Shown here one piece after another: positions 43,305-50,722 of a stretch of 64,000 nucleotides of DNA. A program made the position numbers and the translations under genes. This stretch comes from Labilithrix sp. GTDB taxonomy: Bacteria; Myxococcota_A; Polyangia; Polyangiales; Polyangiaceae. The notes beneath the pieces are model-generated. The model was not told the origin of the DNA and made no database searches. It saw only the letters and a program-made list of their open reading frames with translations. The stretch lies in assembly GCA_019637175.1 (NCBI GenBank), contig JAHBWD010000019.1, positions 62,001 through 126,000 of the forward strand, in the 5' to 3' direction. The first letter of the stretch is position 1. Each line of letters begins with the position of its first letter.

Positions 43305-43373
43305 CAGTAGAGCACCCGCGTGCGGCGACGACAACGCGGCGCACGCTCGTTTGAAACGATCGCAGGGACTTCG

Positions 43374-43847
43374 TTAAGCGAGCTTGGCGAGCTCGGCCAG
43401 GATGACCTGGTCGTCGCGCTGGGCCTCGTGCTGCTGCGCCCACGCGACCTTGCCCCCCTTGTCGACGATGACCGTCGCGCGGAAGGTCATGCCGCGATCG
43501 GCGTTGTAGAGGCCGTAGCTCTGCGCGACGCCGCCCTTCGGGTGGAAGTCGGCGAGCAGCGGGTAGGAGATCCCCATCTGCTTGGCGAACGCCTGGTGCG
43601 CCCACGCGCTGTCGACGCTGATCCCGAGGACCTGCGCGCTCGCGCCGTCGAGCTTCACCGCGTCGTCTTTGAAGCATGCGTGCTCGTTCGAGCACACGGG
43701 ACTGAAGTCGAGCGGGTAGAACGCGAGCACGACGTTCTTCTTGCCGCGATAGTCGCTGAGCTTGATCTTCTTGCCCGGCTTTCCGTCGGGCGTGAGCTCG
43801 CTCGAGGGGAGCTCGAAATCAGGGGCTTCGGTGCCGATGGTGATCAT
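43374..43847 (-). CDS. Peroxiredoxin (AhpC/TSA family)
   Basis: A 157-residue thiol peroxidase. The peroxidatic Cys52 lies in YPLDFSPVCSNE, matching the Px3(T/S)xxC motif with Ser in place of Thr; upstream MITIGTEAPDFELPSSE is the family start. A second motif VLGISVDSAWAHQAFAKQMGISYPLLADFHPKG is typical of AhpE/BCP-like enzymes. The only other Cys does not lie at the usual resolving position, so it may be a 1-Cys form needing an external thiol such as the thioredoxin at 7896. ATG at 43847 chosen by homology. First gene of the operon leading to the LptD-like protein. Confidence 0.88.
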   Translation of the reverse strand: MITIGTEAPDFELPSSELTPDGKPGKKIKLSDYRGKKNVVLAFYPLDFSPVCSNEHACFKDDAVKLDGASAQVLGISVDSAWAHQAFAKQMGISYPLLADFHPKGGVAQSYGLYNADRGMTFRATVIVDKGGKVAWAQQHEAQRDDQVILAELAKLA

Positions 43848-43915
43848 GGGAGAACGGATTAGGCCGAACCGGTCCTGTTGCCAAGCCTGAGGCGGCCTGC
43901 TACCCACCGCTTGTC

Positions 43916-44317
43916 ATGGACGCCCTCCCCGCCACGGAAATCACGGCACTGCTCGGTCGCGGAACCCGCTTCGAAGGGAAGCTCTACTTCGAAGGTCGCG
44001 TCCGCATCGACGGCCTCTTCAAGGGCGAGATCAAGAGCGACGACACGCTGATCATCGGCGACGGCGCCGAGGTGCACGCGGAGATCGACGTCGCGACGGT
44101 GATCGTGCGCGGCGGCGTCGTCCACGGCAACGTGCGCGCGAGCCAGGCGATCGAGATCCACGCGCCGGGCAAGCTCGTCGGCAACATCCACTCGCCGTCC
44201 CTCTTCATCGAGCGCGGCGTCGAGTTCCAGGGCTCGTGCCGGATGGACGCGGTCGAGACGACCAGCGCCGACACGCGCGGCTCGTCGCGCGACATGGCGA
44301 GTCAGCCGCGCGCGTGA
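43916..44317 (+). CDS. Bactofilin
   Basis: A 133-residue cytoskeletal protein. The body is a right-handed beta-helix of short repeats: TRFEGKLYFEGRVRIDGLFKGEIKSDD, TLIIGDGAEVHAEIDVATVIVRGGVVHGNVRAS, IEIHAPGKLVGNIHS, SLFIERGVEFQGSC, the defining pattern of bactofilins, which polymerise into filaments that scaffold cell shape, polarity or chromosome positioning. The C-terminal tail (SSRDMASQPRA) is disordered. It overlaps the next lipoprotein gene (GTGA). Myxobacteria carry several bactofilin paralogues; which one this is cannot be said. Confidence 0.92.
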   Translation: MDALPATEITALLGRGTRFEGKLYFEGRVRIDGLFKGEIKSDDTLIIGDGAEVHAEIDVATVIVRGGVVHGNVRASQAIEIHAPGKLVGNIHSPSLFIERGVEFQGSCRMDAVETTSADTRGSSRDMASQPRA

Positions 44318-44787
44318 ACGCGCGCCTCGCGATCCTCTTCGTCCTCGGGCACCTGGGGGTCGCGGCCTGCGGCGGCGCGCCGGCGAGAGCGCCGGCGCCT
44401 CCCGCAACGGGGGCGCCTGGCGCGGTCGCGCGCGAGGCACCTCCCGCCGTCGATCCGGTTCCCTCGCTCGACGCGCTCGCGGCGCGCGGCGCGAGCGAAG
44501 CGCCGCTCATGCGAGAGATCGCGCGCGCCCCGAGCGCCGCGCCGCGCTCGGCCGAGGTGCGCGCCGAGCGCGATCTGTGTCTGCGCGCCGCGTTCGCGTC
44601 GAGCCGATCGGTGAAGATCGCGTTCGCCGACGGCGCGAACGTCACGCGCGGCGACGCGACCGTCGCTGCGGCGGGGATGGTGCCGCCGAAGGGGCCCGCG
44701 TGCGTGACGAAGGGCGACGCGCTGCACCTCGTCGTCGACGCGCCGCCCGAGACCGTCGTCCGCGCCGTGATCTTCGCGGCGCCGTGA
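44314..44787 (+). CDS. Small lipoprotein, unrecognised
   Basis: A 157-residue lipoprotein I do not recognise. The GTG overlaps the bactofilin stop and gives a signal peptide ending GVAAC. A Pro/Ala-rich linker follows, then RAERDLCLRAAFASSRSVKIAFADGAN and GMVPPKGPACVTKGDALHLVVDAPPET, with two Cys that could pair. This compact beta domain may bind peptidoglycan or protein. Coupling to bactofilin points to a morphogenesis role at the envelope, which is inference. Confidence 0.7.
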   Translation: MNARLAILFVLGHLGVAACGGAPARAPAPPATGAPGAVAREAPPAVDPVPSLDALAARGASEAPLMREIARAPSAAPRSAEVRAERDLCLRAAFASSRSVKIAFADGANVTRGDATVAAAGMVPPKGPACVTKGDALHLVVDAPPETVVRAVIFAAP

Positions 44788-44799
44788 TATGAACCCGCC

Positions 44800-45333
44800 A
44801 TGATCGGCCTCGCTCGCGTCACTGGCTGCGCGATCGCTCTCGCGCTCGCGGCGTGCGCGCCGGCGGCGCCCGCCGTGACGAAGGCCGCGGAACATCCCGC
44901 GAGCGGCGTCGACGTCGAGGTCGCGCGCGTGCTCGACGACTGGCACGAAGCCGCCGCGCAGGCGAACGAAGAGCGTTACTTCGCTCACTTCGCCGAGGGC
45001 GGCGTCTTCCTCGGCACCGACGCCGCCGAGCGCTGGACCGTCCCGCAGTTCCGCGCCTACGCGCACCCGCACTTCGCGAAGGGCAAGGCGTGGACGATGC
45101 GCGCGACGCGCAGGGAGATCACGTTCCTCGGCGGCGCCGCGTGGTTCGACGAAGATCTCGAGACCGCCCGCCTCGGCCCCGCGCGCGGGAGCGGCGTCCT
45201 CGTGCGAGACGATCACGGCCGGTGGAAGATTGCACAATACAATCTTTCGATCCCGATCCCGAACGAGCGCTTCGCCGAGGTGCGCGCGCTCATCGACGGC
45301 GCGCCCCCGACTCCGAAGGCGCCTTCGCCTTGA
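44800..45333 (+). CDS. Lipoprotein with NTF2/SnoaL-like domain
   Basis: A 177-residue lipoprotein: signal peptide with lipobox LALAAC, then a single NTF2-like domain starting VARVLDDWHEAAAQANEERYFAHFAEGGVFLGTDAAERW and ending GVLVRDDHGRWKIAQYNLSIPIPN, the SnoaL-like_3 style seen in many bacterial small exported proteins. It follows the previous lipoprotein by 12 bp and likely belongs to the bactofilin transcript. The 3' end overlaps the convergent glycosylase gene by 44 bp. Ligand unknown. Confidence 0.75.
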   Translation: MIGLARVTGCAIALALAACAPAAPAVTKAAEHPASGVDVEVARVLDDWHEAAAQANEERYFAHFAEGGVFLGTDAAERWTVPQFRAYAHPHFAKGKAWTMRATRREITFLGGAAWFDEDLETARLGPARGSGVLVRDDHGRWKIAQYNLSIPIPNERFAEVRALIDGAPPTPKAPSP

Positions 45334-45901
45334 GGCCGAGCCCGATCGATCGCGGCGACGGGCGCGACACGTGCGCGCTCGCCGCGTCGAAGAAGCGCCA
45401 AGGCGCCTCGGCGATCGCGCCGGCGTAGGCCACGCCGACGCGGGCGGAGACGGCGATGCGCGGGCGCGACGCGCGAGGGGCGATGGCGATCCGTCCGCCG
45501 CCGAGGAGATCTTCGCCGTCGTGCGCGCGGGTGATGCCGAGCGCGCGCGTGAGCCGGCCGGGGCCGTCGGACCGAACGCCCTCGGCGACGCCGCGCACGG
45601 GCTCGACCGCGCGAACGAGGACGGCGTGCCCCTTCCCTTCACCGAAACAGACGACGTTGAAGCAGTCGTACATCCCGTAGATGAGGAAGACGTACGCGCG
45701 CCCGGGCGGACCGTAGAGCGTGCGCGTGCGCTTGGTGACGCCGACGCGCGCGTGACAGGCGAGATCCGTCGGCCCGCGATAGGCCTCGGTCTCGACGATG
45801 CGCGCGACCCTGTCGCCGTGGACGAGGTGCGTGCCGACGAGCGCGCGCGCCACCGTGAGCGCGTCGCGTTCGTAGAAATCTTCGGGCAGCCGCTCGCGCA
45901 C
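45290..45901 (-). CDS. Alkyladenine DNA glycosylase (Mpg/AAG family)
   Basis: A 203-residue base excision enzyme that removes 3-methyladenine and related damaged purines. Family blocks: LPEDFYERDALTVARALVGTHLVH, ARIVETEAYRGPTDLACHARVG (catalytic Glu in ETEAY), TLYGPPGRAYVFLIYGMYDCFNVV, VLVRAVEP and GPGRLTRALGIT. Length is normal. It follows the OmpA-like lipoprotein gene by 18 bp on the same strand, and its end overlaps the convergent lipoprotein gene by 44 bp. Confidence 0.95.
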   Translation of the reverse strand: MRERLPEDFYERDALTVARALVGTHLVHGDRVARIVETEAYRGPTDLACHARVGVTKRTRTLYGPPGRAYVFLIYGMYDCFNVVCFGEGKGHAVLVRAVEPVRGVAEGVRSDGPGRLTRALGITRAHDGEDLLGGGRIAIAPRASRPRIAVSARVGVAYAGAIAEAPWRFFDAASAHVSRPSPRSIGLGLKAKAPSESGARRR

Positions 45902-45919
45902 CGCGCGAGCCTAGATCAA

Positions 45920-46510
45920 CTACTGCGCGAGCTCGATGTCGACGCGGCGATCCTGCGCCCAGCCCTGCTCGTTCGTGCCCGTCGCGTCGAGCTCGCCGCG
46001 CGACGTCGCGTTGAGCCGATCCGTGCCGACGCCGAGGTCGACCATGTACCGGCGGACGCTGTTCGCGCGCGATCCGCCGAGCGTCATGTTGTACTCGGGC
46101 TCGCCTCGAGGATCGGCGCGGCCGACGAGCTTGACGCCGCGCCCGCGGAGCGCGCCCTCGGTCAGGCACTTGGCGACCTGGGCGAGCATCGCGCGATCCT
46201 CTTCGCCGAGCGCGGCCGAGTCGTAGTCGAAGCTCGGCGACACGCTCTTCGTGGCCGCGTTCGCGAGGCGAGGAGCGATGCCGCAGGCCTTGGCGATCAC
46301 CTCCGAGACGCTGAGGCCGGGGGTGAAGACGGTCGGGGGGGCGCCCGTCTCCGTGAGCGGCAGCGGCGCGGAGGTCGTCTCCGTCTGGCCGATCCCTTGC
46401 TGCGCCTGCGAAGACGGCGACTTCGCCTTCTGCGCGCCGGGCGATCCGCAACCGGCGACGAGCACGAGAGAAGCTGTGGCGACGAGCACGGCGGCAGAAC
46501 GGATTTCCAT
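45920..46510 (-). CDS. OmpA-family (Pal-like) lipoprotein
   Basis: A 196-residue lipoprotein with lipobox LVLVAGC (Cys21), a Gln/Ser/Pro-rich linker (to about 60) and a C-terminal OmpA-like domain: SPSFDYDSAAL, LTEGALRGRGVKLVGRADPRGEPEYNMTLGGSRANSVRRYMVDLGVGTDRL. The peptidoglycan-binding Asp and Arg of the family are recognisable in GRADPRG and GGSRANSVRRY. It probably anchors the outer membrane to the cell wall. No tol genes lie nearby. The ATG at 46510 has no strong ribosome site; a longer in-frame region upstream is not signal-like. Confidence 0.85.
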   Translation of the reverse strand: MEIRSAAVLVATASLVLVAGCGSPGAQKAKSPSSQAQQGIGQTETTSAPLPLTETGAPPTVFTPGLSVSEVIAKACGIAPRLANAATKSVSPSFDYDSAALGEEDRAMLAQVAKCLTEGALRGRGVKLVGRADPRGEPEYNMTLGGSRANSVRRYMVDLGVGTDRLNATSRGELDATGTNEQGWAQDRRVDIELAQ

Positions 46511-46610
46511 GATGGAGCATCGAATCAGCGCCGGCCCCCGAGGGCCAAGTTCGTCCGCGTCCTCTTCGGCGAGGCGGTCGACCGCGTCGAATCGTGCTAA
46601 CGGAATCTCC

Positions 46611-47198
46611 ATGGACGTCAGCGTTCTCCTCGAGCCGAAGATCGATCTGCCGCGCCTCACGGAGGTGCTCGACGGCCTCGGCCACGAAGGCCGCGTCCAC
46701 GCGTCGCGCACGTGGGGAAAGAAGGAGCAGGCCGCGATCTACGAAGCGGCCAAGGGCTACCGCCCGATGGGCCTCGACTTCCTCGTCCCCGCGAGCGTCG
46801 GCAAGCTCGTCGAGGTCATCCACGATCTGCACAACACGCTCCCCGTGTTCACCGACTCGCAGAAGCGGTTCTGCCGCCTCCCCGAGGGCGAAGAGTTCGA
46901 GGTCGGCGGCTACAACCACCAGAAGATGAGCGGCTTCACCGGGCCGGGCTACTTCGTGGTCGCGCCGGGCGAGGGCGAATACGAAGGCGAGATCGCGATC
47001 GACTACCGCAAGGTCCCGAAGAGCAAGCCCGAGGGCTGGCCCGAGATCCGCGACAACACGAGCGGGCTCGGCGCGCTCGTCTACGGCGGCATGGTCGACC
47101 GCATGCGCGCGATCTCCACCCACGTCTCGATCGGTCGCGCCTTCAAGGGCAAGGCGATGAACGAGTACTTCACCTTGGTCCGTCGAGACGTGTCCTGA
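46611..47198 (+). CDS. Conserved-looking hypothetical protein
   Basis: A 195-residue soluble protein I cannot name. It reads as well-folded alpha+beta sequence with few low-complexity parts: DLPRLTEVLDGLGHEGRV, WGKKEQAAIYEAAKGYRPMG, KLVEVIHDLHNTLPVFTDSQKRFCR and a second half with FTGPGYFVVAPGEGEYEGEIAIDYRKVP. No signal peptide or membrane segment. It is divergent from the OmpA-like gene and lies 16 bp before the acyltransferase gene. Codon use is like its neighbours, so it looks resident and expressed. Confidence 0.7.
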   Translation: MDVSVLLEPKIDLPRLTEVLDGLGHEGRVHASRTWGKKEQAAIYEAAKGYRPMGLDFLVPASVGKLVEVIHDLHNTLPVFTDSQKRFCRLPEGEEFEVGGYNHQKMSGFTGPGYFVVAPGEGEYEGEIAIDYRKVPKSKPEGWPEIRDNTSGLGALVYGGMVDRMRAISTHVSIGRAFKGKAMNEYFTLVRRDVS

Positions 47199-47214
47199 CG
47201 CCATCGCGGCTCGC

Positions 47215-48369
47215 ATGCTGAGCCTGCGCGTCCTCGAGCGCATCCGCGACGTGCCCCGCGACCGATGGGACGCGCTCCTCCGCGAAGGGAGCTCTCCCTT
47301 CATGGAGCACACGTGGCTCGACTGCCTCGAGGAGGGCGGCTGCGTCGGCCAACGCAGCGGCTGGATCCCGAGGCACCTCGCGCTCTACGACGGCGACGAG
47401 CTCGTCGCCGCCGCGCCCGCCTACGCGAAGACGAACAGCATGGGCGAGTTCGTCTTCGACTGGAGCTGGGCCGATCTCGCGGCGCGGATGGGCATCGACT
47501 ACTACCCCAAGCTCGTCCTCGCCGTGCCGTTCACGCCCGCGACCGGCGACCGCGTGCTCTGCCACCCGAAGCGCGATCGCGAGGAGACGACCGCGATCTT
47601 CGCCAAGGCCGTGTCGACGCTCGTCGACGAGCTCGAGCTGTCGAGCGCGCACGTCCTCTTTCCGGGTGCAGACGAGGCGCGCGCCTGGGGCGAGGCCGGC
47701 TTCGCCGTCCGCCACGGCGTGCAGTACCACTGGTCGAACGCGTCCTTCCGCACGTTCGAAGACTTCCTCGCGACGCTGCCGCAGAAGAAGCGCACGCAGA
47801 TTCGCCGCGAGCGAAAGCAGCCGGCGATCGACGGCGTCACCATCGAGACGCTCGCGCGGAGCGACTACACGAGAGAGAGCGCGCACGCGATGTACGCGCT
47901 CTACGTCACGACGGTCGACAAGTACCACTACGGCAGGCGCTACCTGACGAAGCGCTTCTTCGAGCTCGTCGCCGAGCGCTTCGCCGATCGCCTCGCGTGG
48001 GTCTTCGCGCGCAAGGGAAGCAAGGAAAGCGACAGCGCCGTCGTCGCGGGCGCCTTCAACGTCGAGAAAGACGGCGTGGTCTACGGACGCTACTGGGGAG
48101 CGCACGCCGACATGCGCTTCCTCCACTTCAACGTCTGCTACTACCACGGCATCGACCAGGCGATCCGCGACGGCGCGCAGACGTTCAACCCCGGCGCCGG
48201 CGGCGAGCACAAACGCGTGCGCGGCTTCATGCCCACGCTCACGCACTCGGCTCATCACATCCGGAACGCCAGGATGCGCGGCGCGATCGAGTCGTTCCTC
48301 GCGCGCGAGCGCGAGGCGATCGCCGAGTACGTCGCGTGCGGCGGGTCGAGCGACGAAGAGCCTACTTGA
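47215..48369 (+). CDS. GNAT-fold acyltransferase of COG3146/PF04339 type
   Basis: A 384-residue protein of the family once called DUF482, a double GNAT fold related to FemAB-type peptidoglycan enzymes. Visible blocks: PFMEHTWLDCLEEGGCVGQRSGWIPRHLALYDG, YAKTNSMGEFVFDWSWADLAARMGIDYYPKLVLAVPFTPATG, QKKRTQIRRERK and LTKRFFELVAERFADRLAWVFARK, then YGRYWGAHADMRFLHFNVCYYHGIDQAI. These match the family closely. Its true substrate is not established. The 3' end overlaps the convergent glyoxalase II gene by 8 bp. Confidence 0.85.
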   Translation: MLSLRVLERIRDVPRDRWDALLREGSSPFMEHTWLDCLEEGGCVGQRSGWIPRHLALYDGDELVAAAPAYAKTNSMGEFVFDWSWADLAARMGIDYYPKLVLAVPFTPATGDRVLCHPKRDREETTAIFAKAVSTLVDELELSSAHVLFPGADEARAWGEAGFAVRHGVQYHWSNASFRTFEDFLATLPQKKRTQIRRERKQPAIDGVTIETLARSDYTRESAHAMYALYVTTVDKYHYGRRYLTKRFFELVAERFADRLAWVFARKGSKESDSAVVAGAFNVEKDGVVYGRYWGAHADMRFLHFNVCYYHGIDQAIRDGAQTFNPGAGGEHKRVRGFMPTLTHSAHHIRNARMRGAIESFLAREREAIAEYVACGGSSDEEPT

Positions 48370-49159
48370 ACGTGTCCTTCGCCTTGCGGATCGCGCCGAG
48401 CGCGTCGGCGCCCGACGCGCTCTCGGCGATCCCGAGCGTCTTGCGAATCTCCGGCGAGTCGACGCGGAGGAACGGGTTGTAGGTCAGCTCGTCGCCGATC
48501 GTCGCGGGGACGGTCGGCTTGCCTTCCTTGCGCAGCTCGGAGGCGCGCGTGCGGGCGCGCGCGACCGCCTGGTTCGACGGCTCGACGTGCGCGGCGAAGC
48601 GCAGGTTCGACTCGGTGTACTCGTGGCCGCAGTAGACGCGCGTGCGCGGATCGAGCTTCGCGAGCTTCGAGAGCGACGCGTGCATCATCGGCGGATCGCC
48701 CTCGAAGAGGCGCCCGCAGCCCGCGAGGAAGAGCGTGTCGCCGGTGAACACCACCGGATCGTGCGGCTCGCGCGTCACGACGTACGCCACTGCGCCCGTC
48801 GTGTGACCGGGGATGTGGATCGCGCGGACGAGGAGGCTGCCGATCGTGAACGTGTCACCTTCTTCCAGAAAGTGCGTCTGCCGAGGGATGCGGCCCTTGT
48901 CGCTCGCGTGACCGTAGACGCGCTCGATGCCGAGCTTCGGCACGACCTCGTCGTTGCCGCCCACGTGATCGTGGTGATGGTGCGTCGCGAGCACGGCGAC
49001 GATCTTCACGTCCTCGCGGCTGCCGCCCCCACCTTTGTCGAGAGCGGCGAGCACCGGCCCGGCCTCGGACACGTCGACGATGGCGGCTTCTTTCGTCTCG
49101 GGGCAGACGAGAAGGTAGGCGTAGTTGTCCGACAGGCACGGGATGGGCGTGATGCGCAT
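48362..49159 (-). CDS. gloB: Hydroxyacylglutathione hydrolase (glyoxalase II)
   Basis: A 265-residue MBL-fold thioesterase that converts S-D-lactoylglutathione to lactate and glutathione. The binuclear metal site is complete: ATHHHHDHVGG (residues about 60-68), HIPGHTTGAVAY, VFTGDTLFLAGCGRLFEG and the final VYCGHEYTESNLRFA. LTYNPFLRVDSPEIR is the typical C-terminal glutathione-binding block. The ATG at 49159 has AGGA 8 nt upstream; another ATG three codons earlier abuts that site. It lies 18 bp downstream of the sulfatase gene. No gloA is present in the window. Confidence 0.93.
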   Translation of the reverse strand: MRITPIPCLSDNYAYLLVCPETKEAAIVDVSEAGPVLAALDKGGGGSREDVKIVAVLATHHHHDHVGGNDEVVPKLGIERVYGHASDKGRIPRQTHFLEEGDTFTIGSLLVRAIHIPGHTTGAVAYVVTREPHDPVVFTGDTLFLAGCGRLFEGDPPMMHASLSKLAKLDPRTRVYCGHEYTESNLRFAAHVEPSNQAVARARTRASELRKEGKPTVPATIGDELTYNPFLRVDSPEIRKTLGIAESASGADALGAIRKAKDTFK

Positions 49160-49177
49160 GGCGCGCATCCTACCGCT

Positions 49178-50596
49178 TCAGCGCTTGTTGGCGTACGCGC
49201 GATTCAGGCAGCCGACGTTGCACGACGTCGGTGCGACTTCTTTCACCGTCTTGGCGTGCTCTCGATAGACCTTCGCCATCTCGGTGAACGCCTCGCCGCG
49301 CGTGATCGGCGATTTTTCCTCGGGATCGGCGGCGAGATCGTAGAGGCGCAGCGCCTCGTCTTTGCCGAACGCGATGATCTTCTGCTTGTCGCGGATGATC
49401 GCGCGGCGCTTGTCGTTGTCGCTCGTCATCGGGAGATCGACGACGACGTCGCGGGGCTCGGCCGGTGCGCCGCGGAGCTCGGCGACGAGGCTCTTGCCCT
49501 CGAAGCCCGGATCCGGCGGCAGGCCGAAGAGCTCGAGGATCGTGGGCGCGAGATCGATCGCGCTCCGCGGCGCGTCGATGCGGCGCGGGGCGGCGCCGGG
49601 GACGACGAAGAACATCGGCACCCGCACGAGGTTCTCCCAGAGCTCGAAGCCGTGGTTGTACTGGTTGTGCTCGCCGAAGGCCTCGCCGTGATCGGCGGTG
49701 ACGATGATCGCCGTGCGCTTGCCCCACGGTTGGCTCGCGACGAAGTCGAGGAGCTTTCCGAGGTGCCGATCGGTGAACGTGACCTCGGCGTCGTAGCGAT
49801 CGCGGAGCGTCTTGCCGTAGGGCGGGATGCCGTCTTTCTCGTGCGAGACGTACTGGTCGTGCGGATCGAGGAAATGAAACCACGCGAAGAAGCGCGTGCC
49901 CGGCGCGTCGAGGCCGAGCGAAGGATCGCTCAGGATCTTCTCCGCCAACGCCGCGTGCTGCGGGCTCGTGACGTTCGGATCGGTCTCGTTCTTGAAGATG
50001 ATGCCGGGAACGATCTGCCAGACGTCGAAGCCCTGATCGAACCCCGCGTTCGCGAAGTATCCGTGCGCGTGGGCCGCGAGCGTCTTGATCCCCTTCTCCT
50101 TGAGGAGCTCGGGGAACATCAGGTTGTCGGCGCCGTACCGGCCGAAGAAGAAGCCGCTGCGCGTCATGCCGCTCGGGAGCTTTCCCCCGAGGAGGCCTCC
50201 CAGGCTCATCGACGTGTACGACGAGATCGAATAGGCGCGTGTATAGCTCACGCTTCTCTTCTCGAGCTCCGTGAGCGTCGGGGCGATCGGACGCGGATAG
50301 CCCGCCCACGGCATGTCCGCGCGCAAGCTGTCGACGGAGAGAACGAGCACGTTCAGATCCGCCGGCGGCGCCGCGTCGGTGAGTGACGGCGGCGCGCCCG
50401 CGTCGGCGCTCACGCTGACGACGCCCGCATCGACGCCGACGCTGACGCCCGCGTCCTCGCGCGCCTTGCTCGGCGTGCACCCGCCTGTCCATGCCCATGT
50501 GGTCGCCAGAGCGACCACGCCACGAAGCGCGCGTTCGAACACTTGCAAGCGCCCTAACCTCGCACGAATCGCGCTCTCGTATGACACCAATGTCAT
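49178..50596 (-). CDS. Sulfatase-fold lipoprotein (phosphotransferase/sulfatase superfamily)
   Basis: A 472-residue exported protein: N-terminal segment ending in a lipobox-like WTGGC (Cys40), an Asp/Ala/Val-rich linker, then an alkaline-phosphatase-superfamily domain: NVLVLSVDSLRADMPWAG (metal Asp), SISSYTSMSLGGLLGG at the nucleophile position, FFAWFHFLDPHDQY, and VTADHGEAFGEH with the late Asp-His. The formylglycine motif CxPxR of true sulfatases is absent; a Thr or Ser takes its place, as in phosphoethanolamine- or phosphoglycerol-transferase-like members. AAGGG precedes the ATG. Substrate unknown. Confidence 0.82.
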   Translation of the reverse strand: MTLVSYESAIRARLGRLQVFERALRGVVALATTWAWTGGCTPSKAREDAGVSVGVDAGVVSVSADAGAPPSLTDAAPPADLNVLVLSVDSLRADMPWAGYPRPIAPTLTELEKRSVSYTRAYSISSYTSMSLGGLLGGKLPSGMTRSGFFFGRYGADNLMFPELLKEKGIKTLAAHAHGYFANAGFDQGFDVWQIVPGIIFKNETDPNVTSPQHAALAEKILSDPSLGLDAPGTRFFAWFHFLDPHDQYVSHEKDGIPPYGKTLRDRYDAEVTFTDRHLGKLLDFVASQPWGKRTAIIVTADHGEAFGEHNQYNHGFELWENLVRVPMFFVVPGAAPRRIDAPRSAIDLAPTILELFGLPPDPGFEGKSLVAELRGAPAEPRDVVVDLPMTSDNDKRRAIIRDKQKIIAFGKDEALRLYDLAADPEEKSPITRGEAFTEMAKVYREHAKTVKEVAPTSCNVGCLNRAYANKR

Positions 50597-50722
50597 GGCC
50601 CTTTCCTCGCGTCGCTTGATCCTTGCGATGCCGGGCCGAGTCCCCTAGCTTTCAGAGTCGTTTTGCTTGTGGGCAGGTTTGCCCTGAGCATGAGGGGCTT
50701 ACGCTCGCCAAAGGAGAACGTG

